A stretch of DNA of 64,000 nucleotides, taken from Symbiodinium sp. CCMP2592. Its lineage: Eukaryota > Sar > Dinophyceae > Suessiales > Symbiodiniaceae. The stretch's first letter is position 1. Each line of letters begins with the position of its first letter. A program made the position numbers and the translations under genes. The notes under the pieces are model-generated. The model had not been told where the DNA came from, did not search any database, and saw nothing but the letters and a program-made list of their open reading frames with translations. The stretch covers positions 404,460 through 468,459 of the forward strand of contig CAJNDT010005834.1 of NCBI GenBank assembly GCA_905221615.1. Reading direction: 5' to 3'. This document shows positions 1 to 9,353 of the stretch, in pieces.

Positions 1-480
1 ATGCCGATGGTAGAATACATTGTGAGGTTACCTTTGAGCCACTTGGCCAGTGTTCGGAGGTGTGGCTGATCCAATAAGGTGGTTGTCAATATTAGGTTCC
101 TTTTTTGGTGTCCTCAATATAATGCGGTACCTAATATTTAGGGTACCCAAAAAGGGACCATAATTTTGACAACTACCCACTAGTTTGTGGACTAGTTGCT
201 GTGGCGTGCATGACATGAAGTTGTTTGATGCCTGCATCCGCAACATAACATACTGAGGACTCAGAACTCTAGAGGCTGAACCAAAGCCCAACACCCGAAA
301 GACTTAAGCCCCGCAGCCTTGCATCCCGAACCTTCCAGCCCCCAAAGCCCCCAACCGTAAGCCCTTCATCTCTAAATGCTGAACCCAACATCCTCCAAAA
401 ACCAGCAGCCCTGTATCCAAGCATCCCAGACCTCCAAACTCGCAACTGTAATTTGTAGCTTCCCAGGAGGGTTTCGGATC
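1..480. other. Left flank without genes
   Basis: Apart from the family B element at 78-179, this is degenerate CCCTAAA-type sequence (accgtaagccc, ctaaatgctgaaccc) grading into the LINE 5' region. No coding frame is supported. Confidence 0.5.
78..179. mobile_element. MITE-like family B, copy 1
   Basis: Family B has ~25 bp inverted ends of the form GGTGGTTGTCAAAATTATGG and its complement, around a core with CCTAATATTTAGGGTACC. This copy has several mismatches in the left arm. Confidence 0.8.
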
Positions 481-715
481 GAGTCTTAGAGACATTGCCG
501 ACGACCCCAGTGCTAGCGCACGCCTCGCAGCCATAGGAAAAGCTGCGGCCCCTCGTTCGCCAGCTTGGCACAGAAGGGCACGGAAACTGCGGTCCAAGGC
601 CAGGGCAAGGTTACATTCTGCCAGGGCCCTCCGACAAAGCCCCCTACCTGCCGACCTCCACAGGCTTTCGGCACACCACTCCTGCCCGTTGTACCGCGAA
701 GCACAGAGACGGCCT

Positions 716-1834
716 ATGGGAAAGGCTGGAAAATGGGCAAAGCAGTGGCCAGACAAGCATGCCGAGCAGGACTATGGATGGCAGGACTACTCTGCCTACT
801 ACAAGGATGCGCCTGCCCGGCAACCTCGAAGACCACGAGAACCGCAAGGACCCAGCTTCCCACAGTACGATGCGATGGTGATCCGGGAGCCCAGGAATGG
901 CAAGCCAGAGAATCCCCCCCCTGCTGGACCACCGAGTGCAGGAGCTGGCGATTTCCTCCGTACGGTCCAGAAGTTGACCAACAACCTACGCCGTGCGGAA
1001 CTTCGCCTGCGAAAGTGCTCCGAGGAGCAGCACCAGGTGAACGAGAAATGGGAGTGCTTCCAGAAGGAGCTCAAGCAGAGCTTCATGAAGGAATGGTCGA
1101 GGTACCGCGAGTACAGCACCAAGCTGCAGGGCGACCAGGAGGATGCAAAGCAGCATCAGTCGGCAGCCATCGAGGAGGTGTACAAGTTCCTCGCCGACCC
1201 GACCCAGTACAAAAGCACCCCGACCCCGGATGCACCGCCGAAGGAGGCGGTAGAAGAATGGGAGCGTCTCATGCGAGGAGCAGCAGCAGAGGGCGACGAT
1301 GGCCTCTCTGGGCTTTTGGCTGGCGCCCTTGGTGGAGCTGGGGCGCGAGAACAGGCGACCAAGCATATGCTCGAAGTTTTGAATGCCCATCGCCACGGAC
1401 AACAAAGGGAACGAGAGCGTACCCCCCCTCGCAGAACCGCAGAAGCTCTACAGATGACGCCACCGGCACCGACAGGGCACCCTCGCTCGCACCTAGTCCT
1501 ACCGCCAGATGTCGGCTTGGAAAACCCGGATGTGGCGATGCGACCCAAGGACGAGCCCTACATGTCATCGCCGGGAAGCCGCCACCTGCTCCCCTCGCCA
1601 GGGCAACGAGCAAGGACAGCACATCCGCGGACCCCTCTCAAGGCCCAGGGACGGCAACCCCTCCAAGCTCCTTCCACGGCCTCCTCCTCCTTGGCGGCAA
1701 AGCTGGAAGCCAGCAGGGAGGCCCTACGTTCCGAGATCCCGGAGACAGAAGAGGAGAAGGCGGATGGCGAGGACCAAATTATTGGCAGCCTTCGGGCAGC
1801 CAGCGGCCCCCCAGACCATATCGAGATCGACTAG
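716..1834 (+). CDS. LINE ORF1, coiled-coil protein (372 aa)
   Basis: This frame starts at the first ATG (716) after a possible TTG at 689 and ends at TAG 1834. The protein begins with a Lys/Trp/Tyr-rich tail (MGKAGKWAKQWPDKHAEQ), followed by a Pro/Arg-rich linker. Residues about 80-165 are a strongly charged helical stretch with heptad-like spacing, read as a coiled coil. A low-complexity Pro/Ser/Arg region ends in an acidic tail. No RRM or CCHC knuckle is visible. By position it is the likely RNA-binding or multimerising ORF1 protein of the retrotransposition RNP (inference). The overlapping frame 1 is also open across the whole region but reads as Gly/Arg/Pro-rich shadow sequence without helical patterning, so this frame is preferred. 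Confidence 0.7.
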   Translation: MGKAGKWAKQWPDKHAEQDYGWQDYSAYYKDAPARQPRRPREPQGPSFPQYDAMVIREPRNGKPENPPPAGPPSAGAGDFLRTVQKLTNNLRRAELRLRKCSEEQHQVNEKWECFQKELKQSFMKEWSRYREYSTKLQGDQEDAKQHQSAAIEEVYKFLADPTQYKSTPTPDAPPKEAVEEWERLMRGAAAEGDDGLSGLLAGALGGAGAREQATKHMLEVLNAHRHGQQRERERTPPRRTAEALQMTPPAPTGHPRSHLVLPPDVGLENPDVAMRPKDEPYMSSPGSRHLLPSPGQRARTAHPRTPLKAQGRQPLQAPSTASSSLAAKLEASREALRSEIPETEEEKADGEDQIIGSLRAASGPPDHIEID

Positions 1835-1887
1835 CTTCGGGCCGGCCGCCCGGGGAGGCGATCGATGATGACCCTCTTCGAGACTCG

Positions 1888-4800
1888 ATGGCTTGCTTAT
1901 TAACTCGCGGCAACCAAAACATCGTTCCACTTGGTTTTGGACTGCCGCCACGACAATGGCACTACGACGGGGAGTATACCATGGTTGTGGATGACCCCCG
2001 CAATGCTGCGAGGCTTCTTCGGCCAGTCCTCACACAGCAGCACGCACACTTTTGTGGCCGCCAACTACCTTGGGGCGGACCTGATAAGGAACAGCGGACA
2101 CACGATCCTCTGCATCCTTCAATCCCAACACCAAGCGCACCGCCTTGGCCTACGGCAATTTCCTTTGGGACTGCCATATGGTGGGACATCTTTGATGTCC
2201 AACACTGGGCCCTGTCATCTTGTTGGCAGTGGCTCCAGTATTTTCTAATCGGATGCGCTCAATGTGGAGCATCCCTCTCCCTGCCCTTCTTCCTCATTGT
2301 TGCGATTGTGGAGCTGATCGTCTTGGGGGCCCAGATGGTATGGTCACGTCCCTTCGCGACCCAGCAGAGAGGAAAGTGTTCCAGTTTCAGGACAAAGTGG
2401 GTATACTTTGTCTGTCCTCTGGCCATGTGTGCCTGCACGGCACATGCGGTCACTCCAGAAAGGCCACATGGGCAGGTCTGGTGGCCGGCCCGCCTCCCGC
2501 CCCCAACGGACCTGGAACTTTGGTGCAGTGGTCAGTTGACGGTGTCGGAGCAGCTCGCACTAGCACTTCAGCGAGCGATTGGCGAGCGCCCCCTTGAAAG
2601 CCAGGCGCTTTGGCCAGACAACATTGGGAGAGAAGGACCCCAACCAGTGCCACCACCTCCTCCGCAGAGGGAAATTGCACAGGAAGAGCCCGACCCGTGG
2701 CTCATCGATGAGGACGAGGAGGATACCACCCACATCTCCTTCCGCCTCTTCTCGCCCCACTTCGAGTCGGAGTCTATCGACATCTCGTTGACCTTCCCAC
2801 TTGTGGCTGAGGATGTCCTCGACTTCCTCAGGGACACGGCCCGAGTCATTACAGCCCCCTGGCTCACAATGGCGGCCTTCACGCAGCCCCAGCTGCACAA
2901 TGACTACGGCAGTGTTGTCATCTTTCCAAGCTGGCTGAGGGTTTCTCCACAAACGGTGTTGGTCCTCGATGCGAGCGAGATTGGACAGGGCCAGTTCGCC
3001 TTCTACCAAAAAGGCGACCTCACCAGGGCCCAAGTCCTCCAGCAGCTTGAGGCGATCCCTGAGTTTGCGATCGAGATCTTTGCATTTGGACGCCGAACCC
3101 CGATGACGGAGGCTGAAGCCCTTGAGCCTGTCCTGGCTGGTTTGATCAAGGTTGTCAGGAGAGGGGCTCCGGTACAATGGGCCTCTAGTATCGAGCCCAG
3201 ACTCGCACTACGAGCAAATTGGGACCCGGACACCCCACACCCCGACCATGTGGGAGGGTCTCATATTGCTTTCCAGACCTCTACGGACCAGAAGCTCCAC
3301 CGGGTCTTCCACGATGACCTCTTCACCCCCCTCGGCGTTGCGAGCGAGATCTTCGACAGGGAGCAGCAGCAAATCTGGGTCCGAGCCCCCACGATTCGGC
3401 CTATTGGTCTCTACTGGAAGGGAAGACGGGTACACTCCGTCATTGCTGTTGTTGATGCCTTTGAACACCCTCCCATCGACTCGTACATCGTGACGCTAGA
3501 TCTTCGAGGAGTTGGACTATGGCCGATTTGGGTAGCCCTCCAGCAAAACTGCTTCTTCCCGGGCGACGTCGTTGAGGCACTCGACATCCACTTTTGCCAG
3601 GGCTTCTCCTTGGTTGTTACGGGAGGGCGAAAAGGCCGTACCCCGGGCCTGCTCTACATTCAGGACGGCGAGCTCCTCGAAGCTTCATTGCGTGCAACAG
3701 CAGACATCACTCCAACCCAGCATGAAGGAGGAGAGAGCGAAGATGATGATGAGGGGTCGGACAATGGTGACACAGACTCAACCCGGGACATGCTCCCATC
3801 GTCTGATGAGCTGCCAGACGCGCCCTTTCCGACGGGCCCGGGTCCTTTTGGTCCCCCACCACCACAGCCCGTAAATCGGGACCGAAGCAGGTCCCCAGCG
3901 AGAGGCCATTCCGCCTCCCGGGACCAACCCGAGATCATCTCCCTCATCGACCACTTCCCCAAAAGAGACGTTGAGTGCTACAGTCTCTCCGCCAATGCGA
4001 TTGCGCTCCCCCAGGCGGACTTCAACCCCATGGTGATCTATCGGCCGTGGCCTCCGACATGGCTGCGATTTGAGACGTCCTGCCTGAACGTCCCCCTCTG
4101 CACACAGTCCGCACTGCAGACCTTCTGGCCGTGGACGGCTGTGCTCTCTCTTTGTGCAAGCCATGGACCCCCCCATCTTCGGCTGTACACGGATGGCTCC
4201 TGGCTTGAACAAGCAGGCCTTGGTGGTTTTTCGGTCGTCGTCGTGCTGGAAGTGCAGAGTAAGTGTGCACTCTTTGGGGCGATCTGCGCTCAGACGCATG
4301 GGAACGCTGTTTCCCCATGGCCACAAGCGGGCCCCCAGGCCCTGCGCAACGAGCAGTTTGCTTTGGCTAGTGCTATGCTCTGGGTTTTCCAGTCCTTGCC
4401 CTGGATTGTCTTCGCGTCGATCACCTTCTGCTACGACTGTCTAGCTGCTGGTATGGCAGCTTGTGGGGAGTGGGCCCCCGACTGCGAGATGATGCAGCGA
4501 ATACGCCACCTGCAGCTCTGGCTTATTCAGGTTGCAGGAGCACCCGTGGCCTTCGAGCACGTCAAGGCGCACAGCAACCACCCTATGAATGAGCTCGCTG
4601 ACTGTATCGCTAAGGCGGCAGCAAGCGGTGACCTCTCAGGACTAGCCCCGCCTGATGAAGTTGTGGCCTTTCTCCTTGAGAACAACCTCTCCTGGATGGC
4701 ACCTGCTCTGGACCCCACTCAGCAGCAGGCGCTTCCCTTTCAAAATGGTGGCAGCTTACAGTGGGAACCGGAAGCCACTTTTGCTGCCTTCCAACTCCGA

Positions 4801-5502
4801 CCCAGTCAGCTTGTCCCCACCACGACCAAGCAGATTGGGCGTCAGACCACAGCAACTACGAGCATTGAGATGGTTGCGATTTCCTTGAACGCCCAAGGCC
4901 TCCGCGACAAATGCCGATACCTTGAAGAGCAGTTTACAGAGGAAACCTGCCATATTGCTTTCCTGCAGGAAACAAAGATGCCGGTTGGGGTTTGCACATC
5001 TCGGGAGTATCTGAGACTGGGTACCGAGGCTCACAAACACTGGGGTGTGGGAATTTGGGTGAGCCGAACCCGTGGCCTCTTTACGACCGATGGACGGGCT
5101 GTGCACGTGCAGGAACAAGACTTCTACGTGGTCAAAGAATCCCCGCGTCTCCTGGTAGTTGAGGTCTCTGTGGCCGGTCTACGCTTTGTGCTCTTCGCGG
5201 CGCACTGCCCACATTCAGGTCAAAAAGCAGCTGCTGCCGAGTTCCTCAGCGACCTCCACTCCGTGCTGGCCCCCCTCAAAGGTGCTCATGTGATCCTTGG
5301 AGGTATCGACCTGAATGGTAGACCGCCCGACTCATACGAACAGGTCACTGGGGAACTTCTTTTTGGCGACCCGGACGACACCGGCCACGCCGGTTGCCAT
5401 CTTCCAAGCCCTTGGACTCTGGATTCCGGCAACCTTCTCCCAGTTCCACCAGGGGGAATCCCATACATACAGGCATCCCCAAGGGCATCTTCACCGCCTT
5501 GA
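1888..5502 (+). CDS. LINE ORF2 first part: unknown domain, RNase H, start of endonuclease
   Basis: Frame 1 is open from 565, but coding character belongs to it only after ORF1 ends; the first ATG there is 1888 (1204 aa). Residues about 118-151 are markedly hydrophobic (membrane-like). Acidic patches follow near 2700 and 3740, and an RS-like patch near 3880. At 4180-4640 there is an RNase H fold with all four acidic residues: D in YTDGSW (4192), E in NEQFAL (4351), D in CYDC (4435) and D in NELAD (4600), plus the motif HVKAHSNHP. From 4870 an endonuclease/exonuclease/phosphatase domain begins (SLNAQGL; E of FLQETKM at 4969; D and N of GGIDLNG at 5308). The frame loses homology near 5390, and the domain continues in the +1 frame. 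RNase H upstream of the endonuclease is an unusual order. Confidence 0.85.
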   Translation: MACLLTRGNQNIVPLGFGLPPRQWHYDGEYTMVVDDPRNAARLLRPVLTQQHAHFCGRQLPWGGPDKEQRTHDPLHPSIPTPSAPPWPTAISFGTAIWWDIFDVQHWALSSCWQWLQYFLIGCAQCGASLSLPFFLIVAIVELIVLGAQMVWSRPFATQQRGKCSSFRTKWVYFVCPLAMCACTAHAVTPERPHGQVWWPARLPPPTDLELWCSGQLTVSEQLALALQRAIGERPLESQALWPDNIGREGPQPVPPPPPQREIAQEEPDPWLIDEDEEDTTHISFRLFSPHFESESIDISLTFPLVAEDVLDFLRDTARVITAPWLTMAAFTQPQLHNDYGSVVIFPSWLRVSPQTVLVLDASEIGQGQFAFYQKGDLTRAQVLQQLEAIPEFAIEIFAFGRRTPMTEAEALEPVLAGLIKVVRRGAPVQWASSIEPRLALRANWDPDTPHPDHVGGSHIAFQTSTDQKLHRVFHDDLFTPLGVASEIFDREQQQIWVRAPTIRPIGLYWKGRRVHSVIAVVDAFEHPPIDSYIVTLDLRGVGLWPIWVALQQNCFFPGDVVEALDIHFCQGFSLVVTGGRKGRTPGLLYIQDGELLEASLRATADITPTQHEGGESEDDDEGSDNGDTDSTRDMLPSSDELPDAPFPTGPGPFGPPPPQPVNRDRSRSPARGHSASRDQPEIISLIDHFPKRDVECYSLSANAIALPQADFNPMVIYRPWPPTWLRFETSCLNVPLCTQSALQTFWPWTAVLSLCASHGPPHLRLYTDGSWLEQAGLGGFSVVVVLEVQSKCALFGAICAQTHGNAVSPWPQAGPQALRNEQFALASAMLWVFQSLPWIVFASITFCYDCLAAGMAACGEWAPDCEMMQRIRHLQLWLIQVAGAPVAFEHVKAHSNHPMNELADCIAKAAASGDLSGLAPPDEVVAFLLENNLSWMAPALDPTQQQALPFQNGGSLQWEPEATFAAFQLRPSQLVPTTTKQIGRQTTATTSIEMVAISLNAQGLRDKCRYLEEQFTEETCHIAFLQETKMPVGVCTSREYLRLGTEAHKHWGVGIWVSRTRGLFTTDGRAVHVQEQDFYVVKESPRLLVVEVSVAGLRFVLFAAHCPHSGQKAAAAEFLSDLHSVLAPLKGAHVILGGIDLNGRPPDSYEQVTGELLFGDPDDTGHAGCHLPSPWTLDSGNLLPVPPGGIPYIQASPRASSPP
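5315..5502 (+). other. Overlap of the two ORF2 frames; +1 switch inside the endonuclease
   Basis: Endonuclease homology leaves frame 1 after ...LLFGDPDDTG and resumes one base later in phase as VAIFQALGLW, so the switch lies at about 5375-5405. Either the copy carries a one-base insertion (or two-base loss), or the element uses +1 ribosomal frameshifting. I see no obvious slippery heptamer; a simple mutation is the safer reading. Confidence 0.7.
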
Positions 5503-8500
5503 CTTTGTGGTCCAAGGGGGAAAATGTGCTGTACATCAGGTTGACAGCAGAGTCCTCTATGGCCTTGATGTTGGCGGTTTTGCTGATGATCACTGGGCGG
5601 TTCGTGCTGCTTTTGCAGCCACCATCCCCCAGGCAGGTGAGCAGACCCGCCTGTGGAGGCCCAAGTACAATTTGGGAAAACTGACCAGCCAGGAGGGAAA
5701 AGCCAAGGTATCAGAGGCCATGCTCGCCTACCACCCGCCGCCGTGGCAGACCCACCCTGACGAACACTGCCACCACTTCACCTCCTATGTCCAAGGCATC
5801 CTTGATGAGCACTTCCTCAAGCAGCCTGATGACCCGAGAGCTGAGTACATCCCTGACAAGGTTTGGCGTCTACGCCAAGCTAAACTGGACCTGAAACTTC
5901 GGACTAGGAGTCGGACCAACTTGTGGGACAGCCTCCTCCACAGAGCTCTTCTCCAATGGCGACACGGGGTAAACATGGGGGTCGAGAAGCTCCTGTGCAA
6001 ACAAGGCTTTCTCTACCAGCTTGCTTCGACAGCAGTCGTCTATGCCACTTCCCTGATCAAGAGGGGCATCCGCACTGCCAAAGCAGACTACCTGAAGAAC
6101 TTCGCTGCTAAAGGAGGGTCACACCCTGCTGACATCCTGTGCCACCTGAAGAAGGCTGGAATAGGGGGCTCCAAGGTGAGGCAGCCTTCTCGTCAACTTC
6201 CACTCCTGCTGGACCCCGCAGGGAAGCCTGTCAAAACTAGACAGGAGCGCGACCTGCTGTGGCTCCGCCATTTTGGCAAACAGGAGCTTGGACAGGTTGA
6301 GACAGTCCACCAATTCCTTGCGAGGGACAGCCACCCGGTCTTCGTCGATCAGCACCTGCATTGGCAAACGACCGACTTGCCGAGCCTCACAGAGATCGAG
6401 ACCGTCATCCGTCTCGCACCCAAAGGACGTGCCACTGGCCTGGATGGAATCCCATCTGAGGTACTGAAGGCTGCGCCAGGCCCGATGTCCGCTGCACTGC
6501 AATCCCTCTTCACCAAGGCTTCCTTGATGCTTTGTCAGCCTCTCCAATGGCGAGGAGGAATATTGTATGAGTGCTGGAAACAAAGTGGCAAGAAATCCGA
6601 CCCGGCGTCCCACCGCAGCTTGTTCGTGTCTTCGACTGTTGGCAAGTGCTTCCACAAGGTGACGAGAAGGAAGATCCAGGGTCTCGTCAATGAGGGGCTG
6701 CACGAATTTCACATGGGAGCGAGGAAGGGGCAACCGGTCCTTTTCCCGGCGGCCTACATCCTGTCCTTCCTCCGACGGGCCAGCTCAAGGGGTCTTTCTG
6801 TAGGCGTCCTCTTCTTGGATGCCGAGGCGGCCTATTACAAGATATGTCGCGAACTCGCCACGGGCACCATTGAAACCGATGCTGTCGTTGTCTCCATCCT
6901 TGAAAGATTTCGTATCCCCCCAGATGACCTCCACACGCTGATGCAAGAGGTCTCTGAAGGAGGGATGATGGCAGATCTGGGCGTCCCACCAACGATTCGC
7001 CACATGGCAAAAGACCTCCATGCGAACACCTGGTTCGTATCCCCGCATGGGGACGGGAGCCTCCTCTCGCGCACAAGTGCGGGAAGCAGGCCAGGCGAAA
7101 GCTGGGCGGACGTAATCTTTAGTTTCGTCTTCGGCAGAGTCTTGGCCCGGATCACGGAAGTGGCAAGGGGTGAGCAACTTCTCGACAGCATCTGTGCCGA
7201 CACCTCTGAAGGGCCATTCGCGGCCCCGGGCCGGGGTGATGAGGCCTGTGCCAGTGACGCCACTTGGGCTGATGACAGCTCGTGGGCCCTCACGGACAAG
7301 TCCCCAGTTCGCTTGTTGGACAAGGCTACGCGGCTCTGCTCAGTCGTTCTTAGCCAATGCCAGAGCTACGGGCTTGTCCCGAACTTGAAACCGGGCAAAA
7401 CAGCCCTGCTGCTCCGCTTGTCTGGCAGCGGAGCAAAAGGAGCTCGGCGAAGCTACTTTGCGCACGGTCGCCGCACTGTGCGACTTCAAGATGTGGCCCT
7501 GGAGGTGCAGGTCACGAACCACTACAAGCACCTCGGGGGCATGGTTGATGACCGCGGCTACGGCACTTGTGAGGCCAAGAGAAGATTGGCCATTGCTGCC
7601 ACTGCCTTCGACAAGGGCAAGGACCTTCTCTACCACAACACCACCATCCCCCTTTCAGTGCGTGCCTCCATTCTCCAGGTTGCGGTGACCTCTACGCTGC
7701 ACAACATTGCGTTGTGGACACCGACGGGACCGCACTGGGCACAACTATGTGGAGGATATGCGCGTTTGGTGAGGCGGCTCCTGACGAAAGATGTCAATTC
7801 CGAGGCCCTCCTGCACATTCCTGCCGTCTTTGCCTTTGTCGCAGCAGAATGTCCGCCGCTCCCCATAGTCGCGACCAAAGCCAGATTATCTCTGCTCGTT
7901 TCACTGGCAAAAACCGCCCCGGTTGCTCTCTGGGCAGCATTGCAGGAGGAGCAGAGCTGGCTGCAAACCGTGCAAGATGACCTGTCATGGCTATGCCACG
8001 GGGAAGAGGACCGGTGGCCAGCCTTGGGTCCGGCACACTGGCCACAATGGCGGAGTCTCCTTTGCGATGCTACGATGTGGTTCAAAAGACAGGTGGCGAA
8101 GAAGGTCACAGCGGCAGGTGTTGCCTACTACAAGGAGCAGCGGGCTGCCCTGTCCCTGTGGGCCATCTACCGTAAAGCCTGGGAACATTTGCCAGTTGTG
8201 CACTCGCAAAGCACACAGCATGTCTGCCGGCCGTGTGCCAAGACTTTCCGTACAAAGGGGGCACTGGGTGCCCACTTTCAGAAAACCCATGGCCGCTGTG
8301 CGAAGTACAGATCGGTAGTGAGTGGTACGATCTGCCACTCCTGTGGTGTCCAGTACTGGACGGTTGGACGTCTGGCCCGGCACCTGAGAGACACCCCGGC
8401 CTGTGTTGCGACTCTCCAGGCCAGTGGCGCGACGGTTGCTACGCTGGCCCCTGGCATTGGCAGCCGGGTGCGACGCAAAGCTGACCAGGAGGAGTACCAC

Positions 8501-9187
8501 CCAGCGCCACCTACGAAGGTTGCCGAGCGCGTGCAGGGGCAAGGCAGCGAAGAATGGGATGCGGTGCAGAAGGCAGCCCACTTTGCCCTCAGTCAAGCAC
8601 TGCAGACGGTGGACCTACCGACCGATGCGGGAGAGGCTCTCTGCCTCATTCAGAAGGTGTTGGAGGAGTTCCCGCTCTACTCCGACGAAGCCCAGGCGAT
8701 TGTCTTCGAGCTCTCGAATGAGATCTCCCTGGTTGAGGACGAGCTTCTTCAGGAAAGCTGGACGCCGGCTGTCAGCTCGGCGATCCGGAAGGCTGTTGAC
8801 ACCTTCCTCTCCACTGAATGGGAGATTGGGCGAGAGATCGAGGGACCGCGTGTACCACCAGTCACCTTTGAGACGGCCATGGGCGAGACAAAGGGTTTCG
8901 ATTGGGACACCATCCTCTCCCAGCTCGATGCAAAGTACGGGACCCGGCGCGCTTCAGCTTTTACACTGCCCCCTGACTGGGAAGCCGAATGGTCAAGGCG
9001 TAGTGCTGAAGTTAGCTCTTCGGCCGTGCTAGAACGATTGTGGTGCTGGATCCCAAGGGTCTTACAAGAGGCATGGGCACACTTCCTGAATGGAGGTAGA
9101 GTACAGCTCTCAGGCCCTGCAGACTTTTGGGCGAGCCCACTAGCGGAGCCATTTAGAAGCTTCCGCTGCGATGTGCATACTAATTAG
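5315..9187 (+). CDS. LINE ORF2 second part: endonuclease C-terminus, reverse transcriptase, zinc fingers
   Basis: This 1290-codon frame overlaps the preceding one. Its first ~25 codons are shadow; real sequence starts near 5390. Residues 30-96 finish the endonuclease (TFSQFHQGESHTY, HRLDFVVQ, DDHWAV). Reverse transcriptase runs from about residue 350: GLDGIPSEVLK (375-385), motif A with Asp in FLDAEAAYY (501-508), motif B-like RPGESWADVIFSF (592-604) and the catalytic pair in WADDS (651-655; WADD instead of the common YADD), then HYKHLGG in the thumb. Two fingers follow: C2H2 at 971-992 (CRPCAKTF...HFQKTH) and a Cys/His finger at 1007-1030. The last ~250 residues are unassigned. It would nick DNA and prime cDNA synthesis. 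The catalytic residues are intact, but expression of the whole protein needs a +1 frameshift. Confidence 0.9.
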   Translation: MVDRPTHTNRSLGNFFLATRTTPATPVAIFQALGLWIPATFSQFHQGESHTYRHPQGHLHRLDFVVQGGKCAVHQVDSRVLYGLDVGGFADDHWAVRAAFAATIPQAGEQTRLWRPKYNLGKLTSQEGKAKVSEAMLAYHPPPWQTHPDEHCHHFTSYVQGILDEHFLKQPDDPRAEYIPDKVWRLRQAKLDLKLRTRSRTNLWDSLLHRALLQWRHGVNMGVEKLLCKQGFLYQLASTAVVYATSLIKRGIRTAKADYLKNFAAKGGSHPADILCHLKKAGIGGSKVRQPSRQLPLLLDPAGKPVKTRQERDLLWLRHFGKQELGQVETVHQFLARDSHPVFVDQHLHWQTTDLPSLTEIETVIRLAPKGRATGLDGIPSEVLKAAPGPMSAALQSLFTKASLMLCQPLQWRGGILYECWKQSGKKSDPASHRSLFVSSTVGKCFHKVTRRKIQGLVNEGLHEFHMGARKGQPVLFPAAYILSFLRRASSRGLSVGVLFLDAEAAYYKICRELATGTIETDAVVVSILERFRIPPDDLHTLMQEVSEGGMMADLGVPPTIRHMAKDLHANTWFVSPHGDGSLLSRTSAGSRPGESWADVIFSFVFGRVLARITEVARGEQLLDSICADTSEGPFAAPGRGDEACASDATWADDSSWALTDKSPVRLLDKATRLCSVVLSQCQSYGLVPNLKPGKTALLLRLSGSGAKGARRSYFAHGRRTVRLQDVALEVQVTNHYKHLGGMVDDRGYGTCEAKRRLAIAATAFDKGKDLLYHNTTIPLSVRASILQVAVTSTLHNIALWTPTGPHWAQLCGGYARLVRRLLTKDVNSEALLHIPAVFAFVAAECPPLPIVATKARLSLLVSLAKTAPVALWAALQEEQSWLQTVQDDLSWLCHGEEDRWPALGPAHWPQWRSLLCDATMWFKRQVAKKVTAAGVAYYKEQRAALSLWAIYRKAWEHLPVVHSQSTQHVCRPCAKTFRTKGALGAHFQKTHGRCAKYRSVVSGTICHSCGVQYWTVGRLARHLRDTPACVATLQASGATVATLAPGIGSRVRRKADQEEYHPAPPTKVAERVQGQGSEEWDAVQKAAHFALSQALQTVDLPTDAGEALCLIQKVLEEFPLYSDEAQAIVFELSNEISLVEDELLQESWTPAVSSAIRKAVDTFLSTEWEIGREIEGPRVPPVTFETAMGETKGFDWDTILSQLDAKYGTRRASAFTLPPDWEAEWSRRSAEVSSSAVLERLWCWIPRVLQEAWAHFLNGGRVQLSGPADFWASPLAEPFRSFRCDVHTN

Positions 9188-9353
9188 GCTGCGTACTTCC
9201 TCTGAACGCCTGCAAAGCAAAGCAAAAGCTTCCCAGGTCGTCTTCTGCTGTTTTTTGTAGGCTTTGCATGCTTTCCTTCCGGCTTAGAGTTCGGTGTTTC
9301 GGGCGACAGGCCCGGGCTAGGTTATATAGGCTTCAGGGTTTAGGTATAGGAGC
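9188..9353. other. LINE 3' flank, no gene
   Basis: This stretch follows the LINE stop codon and probably contains its 3' UTR (a direct AAAGCAAAGCAAAAG run near 9214, then T-rich sequence). No poly-A tail is visible. Confidence 0.4.

Larger units (their letters stand above)
480..9350 (+). mobile_element. LINE-type non-LTR retrotransposon, near full length
   Basis: The element is defined by three long same-strand frames: a coiled-coil ORF1, then RNase H plus apurinic-type endonuclease, then reverse transcriptase with C-terminal zinc fingers. Codon-rich, GC-richer sequence begins near 480 and ends shortly after the stop at 9187. Neither a poly-A tail nor clear target-site duplications could be seen, so both ends are approximate. 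The coding frames contain very few lesions: only the endonuclease domain is split between two frames. This suggests a fairly young copy (inference). Retroelements with zinc fingers downstream of the RT are familiar from dinoflagellate genomes, which is one reason for the host assignment. No LTRs, integrase or protease were seen. Confidence 0.9.

Noticed and set aside
565-1834. The first ~420 codons of the long frame-1 ORF as part of the LINE protein
   Set aside because: The overlapping frame 2 (716-1834) has the coherent coiled-coil protein; frame 1 here looks like a shadow.
2560-3177. Minus-strand 205-codon ORF inside the LINE
   Set aside because: It lies antisense to a well-supported coding region and has no domain features.
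6119-6733. Minus-strand 204-codon ORF inside the RT
   Set aside because: Antisense shadow of the RT domain.
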